This document shows positions 20,601-30,246 of a stretch of DNA of 35,000 nucleotides, piece after piece. Both the position numbers and the translations under genes were made by a program. Each line of letters starts with the position of its first letter. Within the stretch, counting starts at the first letter, position 1. Source of the stretch: Chrysomallon squamiferum (lineage: Eukaryota; Mollusca; Gastropoda; Neomphalida; Peltospiridae); assembly GCA_012295275.1 (NCBI GenBank), contig CM022678.1:3543329-3578328 (forward strand), read 5' to 3'. The notes below the pieces were generated by a model, which had not been told where the DNA came from, did not search any database, and saw nothing but the letters and a program-made list of their open reading frames with translations.

Positions 20601-23119
20601 ACGGCTACAAGCGGGCAGTGACTGTTAAGCCAGGCACCTCATACCTCGAAGCCATCAAACCATTCTTGAAGTCGACATCCAACAAGACGAAAATCAAAGT
20701 TCAGACTTTTGACAGTTACAGATCAAAGACGGCAGCAACCACAGCAACATCTGCCATACAGACTACTGGTGAGGAAGGCAAACAAGCAGTTTCGCCCAGT
20801 AAGATGGTGATGAATGTTATCAGTGGACAACAGGTTCCAGTTACAAGAGGCAGGGGTAGGGGTAGAGGTCGTGGAAGGGGCCGTGGCAGAGGTGGGGTTG
20901 GTAACACAGATGGAAGGAAAATAATTCAGGTTGAACGTAGTGGAAACAGAATTTCTTTGCCTGTTACATCTGGTACAGTGACTCGACAGATTCAAGTGAC
21001 AAAGAATGCTGATGGCAACATCATTCTTTCAACTCCTCTGTCAACCCACAAGGAACCTGAGAAGAAATACATAGTTCAGAGCATTGGTCGAAGTGGTGGT
21101 CCAGTCACCATAAGCTCTGAGAGCCTTTTGTCGACATCGCTTTTGAACAGAAGCTCTGGAGGCGAACCATCAACAATTGTTCGGATACAAGGAAAAGGTT
21201 CACCCAGCGTTCAGAGTCTTATTTCACCAGCTAAAAGTGAAACTGCATCCACAACCTCAGCATCCACGATCACCTCACCATTACATATCCTTCCTGATGG
21301 ACGTATTGTTCAGATCATTCAAAAGCATCGACAGATCCCCAAGCTCTCCGAGACGTCAGCTGTGACAACACCCACCCTTCCTACATTTAATCTCAACTCC
21401 ATGACCAGCACTACTCAGACATCACCGTCAGCAACATCAACCTTATCAGATATTCAGCTAGCATCAACGGCATCTTCCACCGACATGTTGCAGTCAATGC
21501 CAACAATTTCAGACAATTCTGTAATCAATATCACCATGGCCCCAGGCAGCACTGAACCAAAAACTGTTGTGTCCGAGAGTGTTGTTAATGAAATGGCAGC
21601 AGATGCAACTGAGACGTCAGATCAGTCGGCATCTACACAGACTGCAGTCACAGACGTTGTTATGCAGTCAGAGGAAACGGTCTCAGCAGCTACATCAGAA
21701 GACCAGTCTGTTTTAGCACAGGCAGCAGCTCTGATGCTGGCCAATTCTGCAGGAATTTCCACTTCAGGTCCTGTCCAGACAAGTGACACTACCACAGCAG
21801 TTCAGTCAGAGAGCACTCTGACATTCGTGACCATGAGTTCATCCACGAAGACATCAGAAACACCCACATCAGTTACTCAGGCAGCAGCACCTACGGCAGA
21901 GCAGACCGTCGAAGCAGAATCGGTCAAATCTCCACCTAAAAGCCAAGATGCTTCAGTTGGTGCTACTCCAACAGCAACATCGGCAGCCAGGACCTCTCTG
22001 TTCGACAGCTTCACAGCTCCAGACAAAGTGGCCCAAGCGCTTGCCAAGGCTCAGGAGAAAGCAGCTATAGCTCGGGCACTTCTGAATGAATTACCAAAGT
22101 CAGGATCTCCCGTCCTCATTCATTCCAGTCAGGTGCCAAAGCTTCCACCAAACATAACTCCTGTCCTCAAAAGTATTGTTTCGGATCCAGCATCTAAACT
22201 GAAGTCACCTGTTAAGAATGCCGGAACACCAGCTTCAACAGCCGAGGAATCGAAGAAGATGCCCAATAACGTAGGGGCAGCCTCAAATTTATCTGATGAA
22301 TCATCACCAGCCAGTTCTGTGTCATCGAGTCCAGTTAAAGCAAAGTCTGCGAAAGAGGTGCTGGTTATTTCTGACGACTCCTCACCAACGATAGGAGTTA
22401 TGAAATCCATGAAAGACACCATAGTCAGTCCTGATGGTTCTCCAAAAGTAACAACAAAAGTTTTCACAGAGGAATCCAGTAGATTGCCTTCCACGGCAAC
22501 ACCAAAAGAACGCGTTGTGAAGCCGACTAAGGCAGAGGACAAGACTGTTGAAGCAAGTCCCTCAGCAAAAGATCATGTGTACGTTACAAAGAAGGAAAAG
22601 CCAACCATTTCATTTACAAAAAGTCCAGTTACTATGGCACACACTCAGAAAGACGGCAAAACTCCAGTTAAGAGATCTCAGGCAGACTCCGAGGGAGAAC
22701 CTGTTAAAAGACCAAGGGGTAGGCCACCCAAATCTGCTAAAGAAAACGTTGGAGTCAAAAGACCAGCCTCTCCTGCTGAAAGCACAGTCCCAGCTAAAGT
22801 CCAGAAACTGTCGACACCTGCTAAGACTGCCAGTCCTGCGAGCGAAAAAGGCATCAGTGCTAGCAAGGCCGCTGAAATGAAGACTGCCAGTCCTCTTCCT
22901 GCTGAAGCTAAAACCAAAGGCAGGGGCAGGGGTGTTGCTAAGCAGTCCCCTGCCTCTTCACCAAGTCCTGCAGGGAGAGGAAGGGGTAGAGGCTTGAAAA
23001 CACAAACCCCTGAACCGCCTGGCAGTAATAAACCAGACACGTCTGGATCGCCTTTACTGTCTCCAGGAGGAAGACCAAAGAGAAACTGCGGACTTCCTGC
23101 CAGGTTTAAAGATGACTGA
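11572..23119 (+). CDS. USPL1: USPL1 homologue, giant SUMO-specific isopeptidase (gene span, four clear coding exons)
   Basis: Exons 11572-11688, 12195-16611, 17135-17292 and 18183-23119, introns in phases 0, 2 and 1. Human USPL1 cleaves SUMO from substrates and acts in Cajal bodies. Recognised by a four-Cys N-terminal motif (CX2C-X22-CX4C), the catalytic segment LLQWQNRDAMCWLD, the His segment DHFVTYI, and WLEYDDLK followed by AEQIHIVMWEK. These correspond to the human Cys-His-Asp triad (C236, H456, D472 as I recall). Spliced length is about 3,208 residues if a frame break near 16443-16456 is discounted; human is about 1,092. The extra length is a disordered acidic Ser/Thr/Val/Gln-rich region before the catalytic domain and a long C-terminal tail with RG tracts, a SIM and an AT-hook. 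The ATG at 11572 directly follows an acceptor, so the true N-terminus may lie upstream. The domain assignment is firm; the 5' end is not. Confidence 0.88.
11689..12194 (+). other. USPL1: USPL1 intron
   Basis: Phase-0 intron from GTAAGT to a T-run plus GCAG acceptor. AT-rich with several T runs; nothing else is recognised. Confidence 0.85.
12195..16611 (+). CDS. USPL1: USPL1 large exon: disordered region and start of the catalytic domain, with a frame break
   Basis: The exon starts with the fourth zinc-motif Cys (codon 12195). After a basic RRR patch and a Ser/Pro stretch it runs for about 1,150 residues of acidic, Ser/Thr/Val/Gln-rich, probably unstructured sequence. This includes a 31-residue duplicated unit (12705-12890) and a Gln-rich stretch (about 15480-15700). 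The peptidase domain then begins; the catalytic Cys codon is 15930-15932. A helical segment and the PRLRCERG...SPVIALPLLV block match human USPL1. The frame is continuous up to about 16442. Similarity then resumes in another frame from about 16455 (CEKCNYTQL, then MRKCFECSAPN, two CxxC pairs) to the donor AAAAG|GTAACT. The exon ends in phase 2. Confidence 0.85.
12705..12890 (+). repeat. 93-bp (31-residue) tandem duplication within USPL1
   Basis: Two adjacent copies of a coding unit, each with a GN-x-NMDT start and an SDVTM-x-TC-x-N core. The copies start at 12705 and 12798, giving a 93-bp period that keeps the frame. They have diverged, so the duplication is not recent. Confidence 0.65.
16443..16456 (+). 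other. USPL1: Reading-frame break in the USPL1 catalytic domain
   Basis: Upstream of this point USPL1 similarity is in the frame of codons at positions divisible by 3; downstream it is in the frame of codons at remainder 2. The junction falls in the short CT/GT-rich stretch TTTCTCTTTGTGTGTGAG. Either two extra bases in the (GT)3 run or one missing base would explain it. A tiny intron is not plausible. Causes could be an assembly or sequencing error, a polymorphism, a true disabling indel or, least likely, programmed slippage. Confidence 0.8.
16612..17134 (+). other. USPL1: USPL1 intron
   Basis: Phase-2 intron from GTAACT to CTCTCTGTTCCAG. AT-rich with short A, T and ATT runs (17037-17056). 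Confidence 0.85.
17135..17292 (+). CDS. USPL1: USPL1 exon carrying the catalytic His
   Basis: A 158-bp exon, phase 2 in and phase 1 out. It encodes LPEILLLHFTQGLPHNNLQ and FEFDGHYTVTGVVQYKNN, matching the human block IFMLHFVEGLPQNDLQ and the beta-strand region after it. The His of DHFVTYI (codon 17262-17264) corresponds to the catalytic His. The donor is ATAG|GTGAGT. Confidence 0.88.
17657..17711 (+). repeat. Polypyrimidine tract, (CTTT)n then (CTT)n
   Basis: About 55 bp of almost pure C/T on the plus strand: CTTT-type units passing into CTT units, then into TTATTATTG. It is the kind of tract that can form a triplex, and it could act as a strong or decoy polypyrimidine tract in this intron. 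Confidence 0.75.
17983..18033 (+). mobile_element. Retroposon 3'-end relic, mollusc SINE-like
   Basis: The segment CCGATGTATTTTTTGGTGC followed by TGGGGTGTTGTTAAACATTC and then ATTCA-type units resembles the 3' ends, with ATTC tails, of retroposons I remember from mollusc genomes. Only the last 50 bp or so is present. No head or target-site duplication is recognised. Confidence 0.45.
18183..23119 (+). CDS. USPL1: USPL1 terminal coding exon: catalytic Asp and long C-terminal tail
   Basis: The exon starts after TTCTTCCAG and completes the peptidase domain with QQWLEYDDLK (first Asp of DD, codon 18203-18205, matching the catalytic Asp) and AEQIHIVMWEK. A basic NLS-like patch KRGPKRKVE follows (18452-18478). 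About 1,600 mostly unstructured residues come next, with RG tracts at 18848-18880, 20846-20896, 22919-22930 and 22970-22990, a SIM (VLVI then SDDSS, 22358-22384), an AT-hook RPRGRPPK (22709-22732) and the end RPKRNCGLPARFKDD. The stop is TGA at 23117-23119. The first 55 codons of the open frame before 18183 are intron. Confidence 0.88.
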
Positions 23120-23145
23120 GGACTGGTTGTGGTCATCTCTTAAAT

Positions 23146-23170
23146 ATGTGTGTGTGTGTGTGTGTGTGTG
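23146..23170 (+). repeat. (TG)n microsatellite in the 3' UTR
   Basis: About 12 TG units starting 27 bp after the USPL1 stop, ending in GCACAC. Confidence 0.9.
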
Positions 23171-23517
23171 CACACTGATTTGGTAAGAACAAAGACATGT
23201 TTTCATACAGATATTTTGTCAGCAGCCAAGACTGTAGCTAGATGTAAATTCACAGACAGGTGATTTTCTTTTCTTATGCATGTCTGTTACGTGTGCACAC
23301 ACTTGCTGTAAATTGAAGATGAAGAGACTGTTTTCAGGTTGACAGGTATGACAAAATAAGTAGAAAATGTTTGCAAGATAGTGTCTACTATAAGACAAAA
23401 ATACTGTTTTGATGTCTGTAACAAAAGCAAAATGTTCAGAACATTTCAGCTGTATTGGAAGTGTCTGTTAGATGAAAGTGTGTTATAACGTTTTCCTTGT
23501 TTTACGGTGACGAGTAA

Positions 23518-23523
23518 AATAAA
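23518..23523 (+). terminator. USPL1: Candidate poly(A) signal AATAAA for USPL1
   Basis: The first canonical AATAAA after the stop, 398 bp into the putative 3' UTR. Other candidates lie at 23918 and 24797. Confidence 0.4.
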
Positions 23524-26460
23524 TGCCAATGATCAAATGAAGAGTAACTGGTTTTAGTTTCTGATCATCAGAGATGCTAGTATGAAATATTGTCCTGCAT
23601 GGAAAAACAAATCTGAATCAGACAGTAAGAAAGAAGTCAACATTAGCAGAGAGTGACTCCTGGAAATGAGCTGTTTCTAAGCTGGGACTTCATGAACAAA
23701 GTTTTGTACGAATGAAGAAACGGTTTAGAAACTAGATGAAGTGTGTTCTTGAAAAATTTATTAAAGGCAGCAGAAAGTTCATTATTATATCTTGTGATTG
23801 TTGATCACAAATAGTAGAATTGCATCAGAAACACATGAAACATTCAGAAAGTGTACCGTGTATCCATACGAAATTGTCATTATTTTTCAAACAGGATACT
23901 GGTACTGTACATCCGGGAATAAAAAAAAAAAAAAAAATCTTGTTAAAAAAAACAACGGAAGATTTTTCTAAATATTCAGGAAATCTGCTGTAGCCCACGA
24001 TTCATTTTACATCATTTCCCAGATTGAACTGGGACAGAGAGAAAAACAACACAGTAACGTTGTTTTGTTTTTTATAACAAATCCATGGTTGGATGTATTC
24101 ACTGATGCCACAGAGGACAGTCGTGTACTAAACAGAATGGTTTTGAAATGGGGGAAATAACACAGACAAGAGACAATGGATAAATACCCTTTTTATTTTT
24201 AAAAAAAAACACAAAAACATTTGTGGCATGTGAATATTCATTTTTGACATACTTTATGTGAAGGATCCATGTACAATTTATTGGCAGAAGAATTTTTCAC
24301 CTTTTTTTTCAATTTTTTTTTTTTTTGTATTTCTTGATATTTCCATGTACATTCATGTTGAATCATGTACTGCTTGTAAAACTAAAACTACAGCAACTAC
24401 CAATGACTTGACAGCTGAAGGAATGGCTGATTTTATAACTTGAAAAAGGTTTTGACATTCTAACACTAAAGTCTGTATTGAGATGTTACGAGATACAACA
24501 AAAGGTGTTAGAGGTAATTAAAAAAAAAAAAAGTTTAAAAAGTATGTATGATAAAATTTAAGTCTGATTCTTTATACATTATTTTTGTTGTACATAGTGT
24601 ATACTGATATATTTGAAGAAAAAAAAATAGTTTGTTCATAATGAAAGATTTAGAAAAAGAAAAAAAAGGAAATCGGTTACATTTATACCTTGGTTACAAA
24701 CAAATGAAGATAAACTCTTAACTTTAATTTCATTTCAATATGTAAAACTGCATTTGTGAGTATCTTCAGTGGTATTGTATAAAATTTAAAGGATAAAATA
24801 AAATAATAACTGAATGTGTTGTAGCAATTAAGTTCCACTTCACTTGTCATTATGTGTGTTTTTACATTTTTATATTAACAAAATCTCCATAAATAACTTC
24901 AGATTTCTTACTGTTGGGATGCAGTATAATGTATTTTTGTTCTTACTGTTCTTTCTTTCAGACTTAATATATTTTATTCCAGAACTGGTATAATTGTAAA
25001 ATATTTTAAATATATTTGTGATGAAAATTATTCACCTAATTTTGTCAGGTTGGGAGGTTTCTTTACTCACTGGTTATTTTCTGTTCTGAATTTCTCTGAC
25101 ATGAAACAGCTACAAAACAGAAACCTTTCTCTTTTTACACTGGACACAGTGAAGTAGGTATTACCAGTAACTGAATTAATTCCAAGATGCTTCAAATTAC
25201 TTCATTAAAAATAGATATTCTGAAAAACTGATGAATGCAAAGAGAGATCTTCGTATGTTGATAATGATAAAGGATTTATCTATTGGTTTATGGATACCAA
25301 CAGTAATGTGTACTGAACCAGTAACATTCTGATTCAAATGTATCCTGAATATTAGAAGATATGGCTGGACTACTGAAAAAATATTGCAAAGTTTTGTTTA
25401 ATACAAGGGAATATTTATACGATTTCAAAAATTCAGTCCATTTTGATGACATACGGTAACAACATGAACTGTTGTTTTATAAAGGGGAGGTAACTTAGGT
25501 TTAAGGAAATACCTTGAACAATGACTATGTAATACAGTAGTTTATATCATGGGTTAAGATCGACATACCTTTTAGGAGACAGAAATACTTATAATTTTTC
25601 TTGAACCAGTTTTCATCAATTTGAATTTACGATATCAGGAATTGTTAAATATTTTGTATTAAAAACAAGATTTGGTACCATATTTGTGTAAAGTTAATTA
25701 AAATGCAAGAACTTGTATATTTCCAAAAAAACTGGTGAATTAAGAGTAAACAGATATTTATTACAATCACTTTAAATATTAAATTGGTTTAATTTAAAAG
25801 TCTGTTATTATTAGTGTTAGTGTTAAATACTGGAAGCAGAAAACGTTAAAAATATTTTTACATTTTCAGCAAGTCTTGAATATTAATGAAACGATAACAT
25901 CTAAATTTTACAATTAACTCAGAATTTTTCGATTGTATTTTCATTTATTTATTTATTTATTAATTTATTTATTACTTATTTATTTAAAAAAATTTGTAGT
26001 ATTATTTAGTTATTTTTAAATTTATTGTGTGGGGGGGTTGTTGTTCTTTTCCAATTAATTGCCCAAATTAACGAAGATGTGTATATTTAAAATTTATTTG
26101 GTTTTTTCACAGATGATTTGTCATTTGTTTGTCTGTGCTAGTCTAATGGTGAACGGGTTAATATTACAGATTTTTCCTTAATATATCAGAATTTAATACG
26201 GTTTTAATTCAGCTGTGTATATTTTTTTAATCAAATTAAATATTCTAGCTGCATCTGTTGTGTATAATCTTCAGATAGTCAACAACGTAAGCCATTAAAA
26301 TATATCAGAAATTTATTTTTATTTTTGAAAATTATATCTAGTTATGCATCTGTACTTAACATAGAAATAACATAGAGATGAAAGGAAGAAAGTAAAGGAA
26401 TTAAAATAAGTACATTAAAAACAAACATTATGAAATTATAATTTTCCATCAATGTTTTCA

Positions 26461-26462
<2 letters not shown>

Positions 26463-26519
<57 letters not shown>
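26463..26519. repeat. (ATT)n microsatellite
   Basis: About 19 ATT units in a perfect array on the plus strand. Confidence 0.95.
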
Positions 26520-26520
<1 letters not shown>

Positions 26521-26789
26521 TTTTTTGTGTTTTTGAATAGGGCATTGTTGATTTATTATTATTATTTTTTTTTAAATATTTTTGATTTGGTTTGATTTAG
26601 TTTTTTCTCCTGTTTTATTTCATACAGTACTTAGCGGAAATACTATGACAAGTTACAAAAATCTCTAAATTGTCACTTTGTTGTTATAATTTTTAAACAA
26701 CATTGCACCTGTTATGTAACAAATCTATGTAACAAGCAATATTTGTAAAAATTGGGCTGCTCTGCCTTTATTTTTTAAAAATAGTGTGC

Positions 26790-26792
<3 letters not shown>

Positions 26793-26822
<30 letters not shown>
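26793..26822. repeat. (TA)n microsatellite
   Basis: About 15 TA units, followed by AAATACATATATGCACACAC. Confidence 0.95.
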
Positions 26823-26827
<5 letters not shown>

Positions 26828-27344
26828 CATATATGCACACACATTTCAGGCAGTTTGAAACTACAGATTTATTGAGAGTTCTAATCCTATCACAAAAAAA
26901 GAAAACAAGAAAATTAATAAATTTGGACATCACATGTTCTACATATATATTTGATTATTATTTATACATGGACATTTCCGAAGACGTTTGATTAATTGTA
27001 TAAAAGTGAAACATGTTTACATATATATATTTTCAAACTGCTACTATACATGTATTACAAAACACCTGTAGCTTTTGTACATTCTGTATCATACAGATAC
27101 AATTGATGTTTTATTTGTAGTCATTTTGTATTTCTTACAATTTCTGTAGTCCTTTGTCTTTTCCATTAAATATCATACATTGTAAGGATATACATGCAGA
27201 ATATCAATTGTAATATACACCATAACATTTTGCCAGTGCTAGCTAAATGGTATTTTTTGTTCTTTAATTATCATAATTTTCATATCATTAAGTAATTTCT
27301 GAGTCATATGTCATTAGATTTGCATGCAGCAGTACACCAATTTG

Positions 27345-27383
<39 letters not shown>

Positions 27384-27402
27384 TTTTTTTTTTTTTTTTT
27401 TT
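27345..27402. repeat. (ATT)n array followed by poly-T
   Basis: A perfect ATT array (27345-27382) runs straight into about 20 T residues. Confidence 0.95.
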
Positions 27403-27591
27403 AATATTTTTAAAAAGTGGAGTTAAAAACAATGAAAACATGAAATAGGTAGATAGAGATGATTATCCAATTTTTGATTGAGAATTAAATTTTATTTTTG
27501 AAATTACAAAATAAAAAATAAAATTAATCCTTTATCAGTGAAAATATGTTTTAAGATATATTAATTGTGTATTCTGTGCTTTGTATATCAA

Positions 27592-27613
27592 GTTATTATT
27601 GTTATTATTATTG

Positions 27614-27661
<48 letters not shown>
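27592..27661. repeat. (TTA)n microsatellite with GTT interruptions
   Basis: A TTA array of about 70 bp with three GTT variants in its left third. Confidence 0.95.
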
Positions 27662-27665
<4 letters not shown>

Positions 27666-28053
27666 AATTCTTTTTATTCTGCTTTTTATTTATTTTTTTA
27701 TTTATTTTTTTTATTTTTGGTTTAAATACATCATTATAAAATTTAGGAACAAAAGTAAATTTGGATTGAGGATCATATATTAATATTAACATTTTGTTTG
27801 AAAAACAACAAAAAAGATCAGAATTTTATCATTTCTATTTTTATATCTTAAAATTATTTACTTTTTTTTTTCTTTCTTTTTTTTTTTGAATCTCTAGAAT
27901 GAATGTTGAAATTTTACAATTTGTCATACTGAATTGTAAGTTATAAAAAAATCCTCAGTTTTGGAAAAGTAGGAACATTATACGTGACATTCATTTGTGA
28001 TTTTTTTTTTCAAGAATTAGGTATTGTTACTTCAGTTGTTTTTTTTATAGAAA

Positions 28054-28055
<2 letters not shown>

Positions 28056-28084
<29 letters not shown>
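28056..28084. repeat. Poly-T run
   Basis: About 29 uninterrupted T residues. Confidence 0.9.
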
Positions 28085-28394
28085 CCTCCATTTTATAATT
28101 TGAACATCAAGGTTAAAAAAAAAAAAAAAAATTGTACAAATGTATAGACATTGATTGCTGTTGTTTCTGTTGGAATAAACAGTTCAGAATCCAGAACTCT
28201 TTGTTGTTTTCTTAAGTAGGATGAATGAATGGAGAATTTGGCAGGATTTAACAAGTGGTTGTGTGTGTGCATGTGCATGTGTGTGCTGTTGCAAGCCTTT
28301 CTTACAGGAAATCTGTTAATTCCAATAACAAATAATAAAATTAATATTAAATGGTACTAATGCTTGTCTGGTCATTGATTATAGGGAATGAATC

Positions 28395-28530
28395 ATCTAG
28401 TATTTTATAGGGACTGGAGAGAAACTAGTCGGCTTAGTCTATGGTTGAGAATTCTTGCTTCACTAGAACTCTCCTCCGTTTTCAGAGGGTAATTTTCCCA
28501 ATCCAGACATGTATTTGGGGCCCTTTTATG
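28395..28530 (+). mobile_element. Possible tRNA-derived SINE relic
   Basis: This is a GC-richer block within AT-rich DNA. TTAGTCTATGGTTGAGAATT resembles a tRNA A-box region, and the next 30-40 bases end in TTTTCCCAATCC, which is weakly like a degraded B-box. No clear tail or target-site duplication is seen. Alternatively it is simply unique intergenic sequence. Confidence 0.25.
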
Positions 28531-28713
28531 TGTATTTCTTTTGGAGAGGAGAAAACTGCATTTTTTTGTTGATCTGATTAGTATTTGGTGGTGTTTAAGG
28601 AACGTGTTTTTTTCAGCATCTTTATTTTAAAAATACAACTTTACTGACATGTAACTGATCATTGTGATAATACTTGCTAAAAATAATAAATATAATAAAA
28701 TAAAACAAAACAA

Positions 28714-28738
28714 TAAAAAAAAAAAAAAAAAAAAAAAA
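28714..28738. repeat. Poly-A run
   Basis: About 25 A residues following an AAAT/AAAAC-rich stretch. It lies about 200 bp downstream of the possible SINE relic, too far to be its simple tail. Confidence 0.85.
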
Positions 28739-28779
28739 GTAACAATAAAAAATAAATAATACTGTTAATAAAATCATTG

Positions 28780-28980
28780 AAAATAATCATAAACCAGCAT
28801 CATTTGAATTCAAAACAAAAATAAAAAAATTAGAAACCCCAGTAAAATTGGCATTAAAAATGAATGAATGAATAAATTAATTAATGATAAGCCAGCATCA
28901 TTTGAATGTAACTTAAATAGAATAAAATAAAAACAGTTAAATTAGTATCAAATTTAAATAAATAAATGATAAATAAATAT
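28780..28980. repeat. Imperfect tandem duplication, about 98-bp period
   Basis: CCAGCATCATTTGAAT occurs at 28794-28809 and again at 28892-28907. The bases after each copy also align loosely (AAAAT, CAGTAAAATT versus CAGTTAAATT, AAT-rich). This indicates a decayed two-copy tandem repeat. Confidence 0.5.
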
Positions 28981-29931
28981 TTTAGATAATTTTGATTCTT
29001 AAATTTGTTAATGATAAAATTAAAAAAAATAAAAATAAATAAAAAAAATAATTAAAAAAATTAAAATAAATAAAAATTAAAATTTAAACAAATTTGTCTT
29101 TCCCTCTGATTTAATGTTTAAATGATGTATTTGATTAATAGTCACGTTGCGTTAACCAGTTGAAACTTTTTAGATCAGGTTGACTACAGTATAACTGCAC
29201 ACAATCGAGAACCAGTTTATTTGTATAAAGAAGTTGATCGTAACAAAATTGTTGATTAGTCCAGATTCGATCCATGTGTATGTCTGTGTGTGAGTGTGTG
29301 TGTGTGATTGTGCTCGCTCGTAAAAATAAAAACATCGTTTTTACAGGGAAGCAGTTTAAATTAATTAAACCTAAATCATTAAAGAGGTATACACAAACAC
29401 GGGAACTCTGATCAAGAACTGATTTGCTTCTAATTTGTGCTTCACAGTGAAATTGCATCTTTAAATAGTTACACCCTTCATATATGATAAACTCTGTAAA
29501 CTAAATATAAATCTATGCAGTACTATAAGCACATTAATTAGATATTTAGTAAGTGCACCAAAAACAAATTTTTCATAGACACACGTACGTGTTCTTTTTT
29601 CTAGTGAAATGGCAACTAGGAGCTTCTCATATAATATCAAAATCATGGTCACTGAAAATGTTATTGAAATATCAAATTGCGTAATGTATTTTTCACTTTA
29701 GCTTAATACCCTGTAAAATTATATAGAATGAAAAACATGAGATTACAAACTATGTAAGTGTAAAAAGCTTGATGGTAAATTATTGTATTTGGTTTATTAT
29801 TTATTTATTTATTTAAAAAAAAATAATAATATAAAAAATAAAAAATTAATCTTCTGGTTCGTTTTTTATTATATCAAATGGTCTGTAGGGAATAAAATAA
29901 TCGTAACTCTTTCATAAATTATCTCCCTTGT

Positions 29932-29944
29932 ACAAAATGGCGGC
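29932..29944 (+). promoter_or_regulatory. XRCC5: YY1-like start context at XRCC5
   Basis: ACAAAATGGCGGC at the start codon matches the core of the vertebrate YY1 motif (AAnATGGCGGC). The same kind of sequence marks the candidate exon at 6955. In vertebrates such sites lie just downstream of transcription starts; transfer to this animal is inference. Confidence 0.4.
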
Positions 29945-29951
29945 AACTAAG
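29937..29951 (+). CDS. XRCC5: XRCC5 exon 1 (coding part, MAATK)
   Basis: ATG in a strong context, five codons, then AAG|GTAAAT in phase 0. The short exon fits the short N-terminal extension before the Ku80 vWA domain. Its 5' UTR start is unknown. Confidence 0.8.
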
Positions 29952-30182
29952 GTAAATGCTGCAACAAGTTTTATTTTTATACTATCGCACTATAACTGAA
30001 TTTCGTAAATCTAACAGGTCATCATGTCTTCAAAATTCAATAGGTGTTTTATGTATGTACTGTCATGTCGCAGTAGTTGCTGTTTTGAATACTGATTTCA
30101 GTGGTGTGCCAGTTGAATGTATTTTCGTTTTAACCTAAATACGCAATATTTATTCCTGGAGATCTTTCATTATTTTCTGGAA

Positions 30183-30246
<64 letters not shown>

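Larger units (their letters stand above)
23120..24000 (+). other. USPL1: USPL1 3' UTR (probable, end not fixed)
   Basis: Less repetitive DNA follows the stop. It holds a (TG)n array at 23146-23170 and AATAAA hexamers at 23518-23523 and 23918-23923, the latter running into 17 A residues; another is at 24797-24802. Which signal is used cannot be decided here, so the given end is approximate. Confidence 0.5.
24001..29936. other. AT-rich region between USPL1 and XRCC5
   Basis: About 6 kb without a supportable gene; part may be extended USPL1 3' UTR. It contains long ATT arrays (26463-26519, 27345-27382, 27592-27661), a TA array (26793-26822), T runs (27383-27402, 28056-28084), an A run (28714-28738), a mixed-composition block at 28380-28620 that may be a SINE relic, and an imperfect 98-bp repeat at 28780-28980. 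Open frames over the ATT arrays are poly-Asn/Tyr/Ile artefacts. Confidence 0.6.

Noticed and set aside
22678-23136. 152-codon Pro/Leu-rich minus-strand frame
   Set aside because: Antisense of the RG- and Pro/Lys-rich USPL1 tail; composition follows from it.
27535-27792. Poly-Asn or poly-Ile open frames over ATT arrays (also 26342, 31142, 31221, 34492, 34592)
   Set aside because: Translations of trinucleotide microsatellites, not genes.
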